Source of the DNA: Pseudeuparius sepicola
Taxonomy: Eukaryota > Arthropoda > Insecta > Coleoptera > Anthribidae
NCBI GenBank assembly: GCA_963920635.1
Contig: OY987303.1
Coordinates: 54,125,223 to 54,189,222 of the forward strand
Direction: 5' to 3'
DNA length: 64,000 bases
A program made the position numbers and the translations under genes. Under the pieces are notes generated by a model that was not told where the DNA came from, did not search any database, and saw only the letters and a list, made by a program, of their open reading frames with translations. Positions 56,050 to 64,000 of the stretch are shown one piece after another. How positions within the stretch are numbered: position 1 is the stretch's first letter; the number at the start of each line of letters is the position of its first letter.

Positions 56050-57940
56050 AATTACTTATAAAAGACATGAAAATATTTTTAATTTTCTAACATTTCCATA
56101 ACACTTTTACTTTGGATAATTATTTCTTTGAATATTTTTAATAATAATAAGTACCGTATATTATTTTCCAGGAATATACACCTGTTTCTGAATTTTTAGG
56201 CATCCTCTTTTATTCCTTTACTAATGAATTTTTTCTTTTTGTTTGTATACAAAATACAAGCAAGCAAGAAAACTTGGTGACTTCAACTTTTACCACTTTA
56301 ATCTTTGCTACAAAAATGCAGTAAAGTTAATTAATTCTATTTGCTCCAAGCAAATGTTGGCAATGGCTCTACTGACATTATAAACATCTCAGTAATAACA
56401 AAATATGAGTTGTCCCACATCTAATATCGGCAAAAACTTCAAGGACAAAGTTTCAGATCGAAGGATATAAAAATATAATAGATTTTTCTACTTCGGTAAA
56501 ACTTTGTCGTCAACATCTTTCAACGTGAGTATTCCTATGCCGCTTCTTTATATAGAAATCTCTTCATGTGGCAAATTGTTTCTTTATCGGATTATTCGAC
56601 AAAAAAATTTCTGCATACTAAATGTTTACTGCATGGTTAGCTATTCGTATTTACATGGAACAGGAAAAATACTCGTAAAGCTTGCATGCCTTGATCTCAA
56701 CAAAATTGGGTCTTAGGAACAGCATTACGTATTATTTATTGTTTTGATAAGTGTCCTATAATAATTAAAGGCATTAAAATTCTGCATACTTGTAACCTAA
56801 ACTAGAGTAACGCTCTAAATATTTCTGATGTTGATACTAGATTTTTAAGCAGCGTGTTGCAAAATGTACTTAATCAATTATGCACAGAAATAGTTAGCCT
56901 CCTGAAAAGTCAGCTATTATTATTTTAAATAAGCAGTTTCTTTTTATTTTCTAACTACTAAATATGTTTCTATCTAGCAGAAATACTATCACAGATGAGC
57001 AGTGAAGAAGCGCAAGTCATTCAGCTTCCCTGGCTTATATACCTTTTAATTTCAAATCACAGACTTCGTGGTGCTATAACGCTGACAAATAATACTATAA
57101 TACTCGCATGTCCTTGTCTCGCATTTTTCCCATTTGCACTGTGCATGCAGGATCTGCAACATAAAAATATGACAAAGATAGTTACTTTAAAACGCATAAA
57201 ATTTTACATTTACCGCAGTTTAGTTTCAAGGCCCTTTCGTCTTAAACGGGTAACAGGATATGCAGTTGCAGAATTTTAAAATGGTCGCTCTCGCACCACT
57301 CCGTAACCTACACCAGCGCGCCGTTTTTTCTACATTAATTGCATTTAATTAGATATCCAGCGGGCGCGCCCGACTTTGTTTTCGATTGTTTTTCATAACC
57401 CACCTTGATTTCCGAAGAAAATAATATATGGACGGTCATTGCAACGCGTATAGCCGAGAAATTCGGATTACCCAACACGGGTGTATGTTACAGGAGGTTA
57501 TGTAAACAGGATTCATAGGAAACTGGGAGAAATACGATCGCGTTTGAATGTGCTAGACCGTTCAGAAATTTCTGAAATGGGCAAATACCATACCTATGTT
57601 ACTTGATATATGATTTTATGTAAAATGAAATTTAATAATCCTATCTACTTGGTTATCGATTTGTGACTTATTATGACACTTGAAAAATTAGTACATATTT
57701 TCATCACTCAACACAGATGCTCAGATGTGGGGCTAGCAAAACTGTAGGAAATATCTAGATTTTTAGGCAAGTTGGTCATTGAAATAAAAAATTAACCCGT
57801 ATCGAAGGAAAGAAAAAAATCAAAAAATAATGTGGTAAAGTACCCTAATAAAATTGTTACCTATTTATTTATATATAATATAAAGATATAAAACAAATAA
57901 CTCTTAGAACAGATGCAGTTTTACTGCGGCATAATCTTTT
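56050..57940. other. Intergenic, nothing recognised
   Basis: AT-rich, with open frames of 70-94 codons at 56504-56716 and 56995-57279 (plus strand) that lack recognisable domains or splice context. A GC-richer patch lies at 57290-57420. Confidence 0.35.
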
Positions 57941-57944
57941 CTCA

Positions 57945-58652
57945 TCCATTGAATTTTAATTGGGTTTTTCGCCACCAAACTGGTTAAAAGACAACTTTTC
58001 AAGTTGCCTGGAAAATTAATAAATTCTTAACAGTAAATGAACTAAACTTTGAACTTGTAACTCAAAAAATATCTTCAACAAATTTGTTTCCTGAGCTTTC
58101 GGAGAATAAATCTTCCTCCTTTCTCAAAGATGTGTCGAAAGTCGAAAATGTGTAAACACTCTTTTAATAACAATCATAGGATTTTGTGGGATAGGTCCAA
58201 AGCAATTATTCTCAAAGAAGAAGTAGGAAATAGACGAAAAATGAAAGTATCGCATTTATTGTAGGAAATACAGACAACTGTGTTGCTGAATGTTCAGTGG
58301 AATTCAGTAAAATATTATTGTCACTTATTCAAAGAGAAGTTAGTATAAATAATTAGATAGAACACAGGGTACAATATCAGACAGGTGGCTAGGCTATTGT
58401 TTCTGTTTTCATGACATTTTAACCTGAAATTTATTAATCTGTCATTTCACTTTGACGTGACATGATCTTCGAGAAAGGAGGAAGATTTATTCTAAGAAAG
58501 CTCAGGAAACACATTTCTTGAAGGTGTTTTTTTAGTTACAAGTTCAAAGTTTAGTTCATTTACTGTTAAGAATTTATTAATTTTCCAGGCAACTTGAAAA
58601 AGTTGTCTTTTAAACAGTTTGGTGGCGAAAAACCCAATTAAAATTCAATGGA
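57945..58652. mobile_element. Foldback element with about 190-bp arms
   Basis: TCCATTGAATTTTAATTGGG at the left and its inverse at the right, arms running through CGCCACCAAACTG, AAATTAATAAATTCTTAACA and GAATAAATCTTCCTCCTTTC. Non-coding centre. Confidence 0.82.
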
Positions 58653-59595
58653 TCTGTTTACGCCACAAATAAATTTTAGAAAATATCTTTTCTCATTTTC
58701 ATTTATATGAGACACACTATACTATATATTCCCACCAACATCATGTCTTCTCTATAATGCCAAGGTTCAGTAAATAAACACACATAATTATTGATAAACT
58801 ATAGCTTTGTAAACATAAAGATACGTTAAAAGATAAAATAATTGAAATGTCCGATACCTACTACTATACAACAATTTTTTTCAAACATTTCTATTCTGCA
58901 ACAACAAAGCAAATGGTAATATATTAACTTGGTTCAGTAGTTCACAAACCTGTCTCCAATTTTTGAGATTATAATGTCTCATTTGATATGTAGGGTAAAT
59001 CATTTTTCAAATTACGTTTTCAAGGCAAATAACATATCTTTTTGAATAATACATAATAATTGTAGAATTTTTATCAAATTAGTCACAGACCCGTTGGTTA
59101 TCTAAGAAGTAAATGTTGGAGATAATTTTTATTCATTTGACACCACCCTAAGCCATGCATACCATGCATAATTTAGTTTTTCATTGTTCTTAGAAGTTAG
59201 TTGTATAGTTTTTCTGTTTAATGATAATTGTCAATGGAACAAATTGGCACACGTGTACATTTTTGACATATCTTAGAGAAATTGTTATGAAAGGTAGGTA
59301 CCTATTAGTTTTCATAGTGTTTAGACATTCTTCAGTATTTGTTTTGTTCAAAAGTAGTAAAGCATAAAATTTTGGTTACAAAGATCCTTTTTTCTCTCCT
59401 CATTGCTAGTTGCATTTAGAAAGGTACCGCAGGTAGATACTGTTTTTCCTGAAACTGACACCAAGCGCTCCGTTCACGAGCTTTAAGCGTACCGACAACA
59501 TATAGTGGGGGTCGTGCAGACCTTATTAATAGTTCAACAATTGCCTTGTCATGGCAGTTGCACCCTGCGCACTGGACCAATAAAGTACCATAACC

Positions 59596-59607
59596 ATGAA
59601 GACGCTG
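59596..59607 (+). CDS. Gene E coding exon 1 (four codons)
   Basis: ATG AAG ACG CTG then donor GTACGT; phase 0, parallel to the five-codon exons of genes C and D. Confidence 0.72.
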
Positions 59608-62600
59608 GTACGTACAAAAATGCAAGATTACTTTTTCGTGTTTGTTAAATGTCGATGACCTTGACGAAAACGCCACCTTTCAGTTCTGCGTGTGTCTGTT
59701 GCTCGCCACCGCCCTTGCCGCGGAAAAGGCGTCGGAGAAGGCCGCGACGAAAGACAAAAAAGTTGAAAAGCGAGGGCTCCACGGCTCACTAGGATTGGCC
59801 GGCTTGGGTCTTGGCAGTCTAGGATCCGGTCTTGCCCTGGGCGGCGTTGGACTTGGTGGTAAGTTCCTTGTGTGATCGAACGGAATCAAGTAGGCACGTA
59901 CCGTTGATGGATGATGGACGTGTTCGTGTAATTTTAGGAGGTCTTGGTCTTGGTACAGGCGGCGTTGCCGTAGCTGCCGGCCCCGTTGCAACAGCTGTCG
60001 ATCTCGGCGCTTCAACTCATACCCACACCACCATCACTAGGAACATTGGTATCTTGGCTCCTCAACCAGTTGGTGTACCAGTCGGTAAGGACAAGAACGA
60101 TATTATTTTTTCATTTTTCTAAGAATAAACGCCCCGTTAGGAGTCTCGGGTTCGAATCATTTTACAAGTTATGCTACAAAAACATGGCTCTTTATAATTA
60201 AGTAGGTACAGGGGGATCTACCCAAGAGGAACACCCCCCCTTAACTTTTATTTTCAACTTAAAGAAAAAATTGTAGAGACAAAAGTTTTAAGGTTTTTGG
60301 TGAGCTTTTCATGAACTTACTGAAATCGACACAGGGTGTTCCGTAAAAGCTGGACAAACCAAGTTTATGTTTTTTTTTTAGCAGAACACCCTGTATATTA
60401 TTGCATTTTTGTAATCTACACTTCGTCCCGATTCCAACGGCATATATATGTTATATGATTTCTCCAGCCGTTTTTACAATACAGGGCGTTCGAACTTCAT
60501 ATTTTCATGTTTTCACATCCCCTATCTGTATATCAGAGACGAAACGTTTGCTGATAAATTGAGTATAAGAAAAAAATATGAAAATGATGCCCCTAAAACG
60601 ATAATAGTCATTTTGTAATCATCCACACAAAAAAGTTGAGGTTGATATTTTTCTAGTCCAGGGCAAAATATGGAAATATGAACCTTGATTCGGAGTGGTT
60701 TCAAAATGACTATGAGCGTTTTAGAGGCACTATTTTCATCATTTTTTCTTATACTCAATTTCTCTGCAAACTTTTCGTTTCAGAGATACAGGATGTGAAA
60801 ACATGAAATAAATGGAGTTCGAACGCCCGGTATTGTAAAACCGTCTGGAACAATCATCTGACATATATATGTCGTTGGAATCAGGACGAAGTGTAGATTC
60901 CAAAAATGCAATAATATACAGGGTGTTCTGCAAAAAACATAAACTTGGTTTGTCCAGCTTTTACGGAACACCCTGTGTCAATTTCAGTAAGTTCATAGAA
61001 AAGCTCACCAAAAACCTTAAAACTTTTGTCTCTACAATTTTTTCTTTAACTTGAAAAATAAAGAAGTTACGGGGGGTGTTCCTCTTGGATGGATCACTCT
61101 GTACAGGTACAAAAATCAATCCTTGTTTACAAAGGTTGCTGTTTGTTGGAAATAAGATGAATTATTTTTTATGTACAGGGCATACAACTAATAATCATAA
61201 AAGTAACAAATTTAACAGTTGTCATTTCTGACTTCCGGGTTGACCTAATAGACCGTCAGACACTGACAGATTCTCCTTACTGATTTTCTCATTTAAGCCT
61301 TGGAGAGGGTTGAAGGGTAAATCGATGCTGAGTCGGAAAATAGTAATTTTAAGTTTGGCCCCCGGGGAAAACATGGAAAATTCGATTTTTCAAAACAGAA
61401 AAAGGTACTAATTCTCACTTATGCCATGTTCAGCGTATGATTTCTTATACTATTCCGACCTCGAAAGCCCAAAGGCATAAGTGTAGCGTTGTGGAAAAAG
61501 GGTTGAATTAAGTCACTTTTGTGTGATCTGCCAAACCCTTAATTCAACCCTTTTCCACCCGCTACACCTATGCCTTTGGGTTTTCGAGATCGGAATAGTA
61601 TAATAAGAAATCATACGGTGAACATGGCATAAGTGAGAATTAGTAGGTACCTTTTTTCTGTTTTGAAAAATCGAATTTTCCATGTTTTCCCCGGGGGCCA
61701 AACTTAAAATTACTATTTTCCGATTCAGCATCGACTTACCTTTCAACCCTCTCCAAGGCATAAATGAGAAAATCAGTAAGGAAAATCTGTCACTGTCTGA
61801 CGGTCTATAAAGTGAGCATAATTTGGGTCACATTTTTGAGAAGCCATTTTTAGGTAAAAAATGTGTTTCTATAAGTTTTGTTTGAAAGGTTGTATAGGAG
61901 CTTACTTTTGCGACTGACACAATAATACAAAGTGAATCAGTTCTTTAGAAATTTAAACAATTATTTTTATTTTTAACCGACTTCAAAAAAGGAGGAGGTT
62001 ATCAATTCGGTTGTATTTTTTTTTATGTTTGTTACCTCCGTCATTTATAAACCGATTTGGACAATTCTTTTTTTTATTTGAAAGGGTATACCTACAGAAT
62101 GGTCCCATTTATATTTGAAGAAAAAATTCCACCCCTAAGGGTGGACAAATAGGGGATGAAATTTCATATTGAACCGATTTCGATGATTGTTTTTTTATTA
62201 GAAAAGGAGTACCTCAGAGGTGGCCCCATTTAAATTTAAAGAAAAATTCCACCCGTGGTCACGGTCACATTTAAATTTGAAGAGAAATCAAATTTGAAGT
62301 GAAAAATTTCAATTCTAAGGGTGGACAAATAGGGGATGGAATTTAATATTGAACCGATTTCGATAATTCTTAATAATTCACTAAAAAATAAGAAATAAAA
62401 AAAAAAAAAAAAATTAAAACCGACTTCAAAAATTTGCCCGAATGTACACTCCACAAAAATAAAAAAAAATGATAACAAAAAATAACACCGACTTCACAAA
62501 TTTGCCCGTTTGCACATTTCAACTAAAATTTTTTTCTAAATTGATTTTTGGAGTCGGTGACAGTAAGTTATGATGTATATAGGATATGATGTATTCATAT

Positions 62601-63386
62601 CTAAATGGATTTAAATTCCTTGCCTTGCCTGTCACCAAATCCAAAGATAACTCAATCTTGAAAGAGAAAAATAGTTCTAAAATTTTAGTTGAAATGTGCA
62701 TACGGGCAAATTTAAGTCGGTGTTATTTTTTGTTATTTTTTTTTTATTTTTAGTGGAGTGTGCATACGGGCAAATTTTTTAAGTAGGTTTAAATTTTTTT
62801 GTTAAAATTTTTTTATTTAAAGATTCAGTCCTAAATAAACTTAAGAGTTTTATTTCATGTTAAAAAAAGTAAATATCGTGTCAAATTTGTGATATACCTA
62901 GACCAACACAACACCGCTGGCGCCAGACACAAATTCGTCTTCTATTTTCGCTGCTGTGGTCAAATGCGACGCAACGAAAAAAAAAAACGATGGATAAAGC
63001 GGCTTCTATCGGGGTGGTTCACAAGGTTTAATTGAAAAAAGTGGAAAATTTCAGTTCAAATGAACTGATTGTCGGGTCTTTAAAATAGTGTCGCTAAAAA
63101 TGTCCCGTTTCCAGACGCACCAGTACCAGTAGGAGTGCCGGTCAGGGTACCGGTGCCAATCGACAGACCCGTTCCACACGCGGTACCGGCACCAGTGGCG
63201 GTACCGATCGACCGTCCGGTAGCTGTAGGCATCGACCGCCCCGTGGCTGTCGGAGTGCCCCACCCCGTGGGAGTACCGGTCATACAGGACCTGCACGTGC
63301 CTATCCCGGCCCCGGTACCCGTGGGAGTACCCAGGCCTGTGGGCATACCGGTCGCGGTCGGTATAGGAAAACTGGGACACTGGTAG
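59596..63386 (+). CDS. Secreted Gly-Leu / Val-Pro-Val repeat protein, cuticle-like (gene E)
   Basis: Four coding exons (59596-59607, 59684-59858, 59938-60084, 63115-63386) join in phase to 201 residues. Signal peptide 1-17 (MKTL then FCVCLLLATALAA), a Lys/Glu-rich propeptide-like stretch, and EKRG at 32-35. Then GLGLGSLGSGLALGG, a THTHTTITRNIGILAPQPVG linker (about 85-108) and VPVPIDRPV/VGVPHPV repeats to the end (KLGHW). Linker and intron phases (0, 1, 1) match gene D, but there is no terminal Gly-Leu domain. Two introns are under 80 nt; the third is 3 kb and holds foldback elements. Secretion is well supported; a cuticle role is inferred. It faces away from gene D. Confidence 0.83.
59684..59858 (+). 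CDS. Gene E coding exon 2
   Basis: Acceptor CACCTTTCAG; completes the signal peptide, encodes the EKRG site and Gly-Leu repeats; donor GTAAGTTC, phase 1. Confidence 0.85.
59938..60084 (+). CDS. Gene E coding exon 3
   Basis: Acceptor AATTTTAG after a 79-nt intron; 147 nt, phase 1 to 1; contains the Thr/His linker. Donor GTAAGGAC. Confidence 0.85.
60205..61104. mobile_element. Foldback element with nested CAGGGTGTTCCG palindrome
   Basis: Outer ends ACAGGGGGATCTACCCAAGAG and an imperfect inverse; inner ends CAGGGTGTTCCGTAAAAGC and its inverse at 60334-60975. In gene E intron 3. No protein. Confidence 0.8.
61246..61808. mobile_element. Near-perfect foldback element, TAGACCGTCAGACA termini
   Basis: Arms of about 250 bp meet at about 61520; ends TAGACCGTCAGACACTGACAG and its inverse. 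In gene E intron 3. Confidence 0.85.
61975..62370. repeat. About 120-bp tandem repeat beginning ACCGACTTCAAAA
   Basis: Opposite-orientation relative of 10665-11186: AACCGACTTCAAAAAAGGAG start, then units with CCACCCCTAAGGGTGGACAA and ATCGATAATTCTT-like words. Confidence 0.7.
62418..62785. mobile_element. Inverted-repeat element with ACCGACTTC / GGGCAAATT ends
   Basis: AACACCGACTTCACAAATTT, GCCCGTTTGCACATTTCAAC at the left and its inverse at 62690-62730; outer arms ACTCCACAAAAATAAAAAAA and inverse. It abuts the preceding tandem repeat and shares its ACCGACTTC end. Confidence 0.7.
63115..63386 (+). CDS. Gene E coding exon 4 (VPV repeat)
   Basis: Acceptor CGTTTCCAG; DAPVPVGVPVRVPVPIDRPV repeats to GKLGHW and stop. 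GC-rich. Confidence 0.87.
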
Positions 63387-63434
63387 GAGAAGAGTGGCAG
63401 AGGGCTATAGTGTTTTTTTTGTACATAAATGAGT

Positions 63435-63440
63435 AAATAA
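63435..63440 (+). terminator. Poly(A) signal of gene E
   Basis: AATAAA about 50 nt after the stop codon, followed by the GT-rich GTTCGTGTTTAGG. Confidence 0.65.
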
Positions 63441-63576
63441 AAAAATGTTCGTGTTTAGGTTTCAAAAGGTGGTTTTATTCAAGCTATTTAAGTACCTAAA
63501 TGGATCCACAAGTATATAATAAGTAATTTTAAAATTGTCTACTTTTAAACATCCTACCTTAATGACATGCTAATAC

Positions 63577-63921
63577 AAGAGGGGGTTGCCGACAGCGAAA
63601 GTGACGTTAGATTTCGTATTTTTTCAAGTTGTATAGCATAAAACCTAATAACATTTTACCTGGCAAAAATTTAGTACAAACATCTCTGTCTTCATTTTAA
63701 TCATAAGATTTTACAAGCAGTATTTTGTTTTATAGGTTATGAAAACCTTGGGAAAAATAATAATTCCAGTGCATATGCTTTTAAGATCTTATGATTAAAA
63801 TGAAGACAGAGATGTTTGTACTAAATTTTTGCCAGGTAAAATGTTATTAGATTTTATGCTATACAACTTGAAAAAATACGAAATCTAACGTCACTTTCGC
63901 TGTCGGCAACCCCCTCTTAAG
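63577..63921. mobile_element. Near-perfect 0.34-kb palindrome, AAGAGGGGGTTGCCGAC termini
   Basis: Arms of about 130 bp (AGCGAAAGTGACGTTAGATT, TTTACCTGGCAAAAATTTAG, GTCTTCATTTTAATCATAAG) and their inverse, with a loop of about 70 nt. Just downstream of gene E. Confidence 0.85.
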
Positions 63922-64000
63922 GTGGTTATTCTTGGGCCCATTTTAAGAAAAAAACTTCATATGAACGTATGTCGTAAACGTCCTAACTTTTGAGTTGAAG

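Noticed and set aside
56995..57279. 94-codon plus-strand open frame
   Set aside because: No similarity I can name, no signal peptide or splice partners; such lengths occur by chance in this much DNA.
63051..63380. Minus-strand open frames over gene E exon 4
   Set aside because: Antisense of the VPV repeat; the plus-strand frame has the signal-peptide exons, splice sites and poly(A) signal.

Overview
This window is an AT-rich nuclear DNA segment from an insect. Every gene I can support is spliced, with short exons and GT-AG introns. The gene content (two sensory neuron membrane protein genes, three secreted Gly/Val/Pro-rich cuticle-type genes) and the transposon load (mariner-like, pogo-like, piggyBac-like, hAT and Penelope-like remnants) are insect-typical. 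A beetle seems the best guess, but the sequence does not prove the order.

Layout, left to right. (1) 238-556, minus strand: the first two coding exons of an SNMP/CD36-family gene that runs off the left edge. (2) 4343-19595, minus strand: a complete Snmp1 gene. I reconstruct eight coding exons in consistent phase giving 519 codons. Its introns hold a 485-bp tandem repeat that has copied the end of coding exon 7 with its splice donor, a Penelope endonuclease remnant with a hammerhead-like motif, and large foldback elements. (3) 19895-21015: a deleted hAT element with an 8-bp target duplication, about 300 bp upstream of the Snmp1 start. (4) About 24215-26220, plus strand: a Penelope-like retroelement pseudogene whose reverse transcriptase is split by a 1-kb inverted palindrome carrying two hammerhead-like motifs and flanked by a 12-bp direct repeat.

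(5) 26901-34668 and 40441-51409, both minus, and 59596-63386, plus: three paralogous genes for secreted low-complexity proteins. Each has a 12-15-nt first coding exon (4-5 codons), an exon with signal peptide, a dibasic K-R-G site and Gly-Leu repeats, phase-1 downstream introns, and Val-Pro-Val repeat exons. They fit low-complexity cuticular proteins; I do not recognise a named family. Their GC-rich exons stand out in the AT-rich DNA. The first two genes are head to tail; the third is divergent from the second.

Most remaining sequence is foldback (long inverted repeat) transposon DNA, often nested two or three deep, frequently ending in CAGGGTG. Three of these keep pieces of a mariner-type transposase (N-terminal helix-turn-helix, DDE-region motif, C-terminal tail). 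Other non-coding repeats include a 0.6-kb family with a 5S-rRNA-like segment, and a core module whose centre lies inverted in one of three copies. I found no tRNA, intact rRNA, CRISPR or prokaryotic genes.
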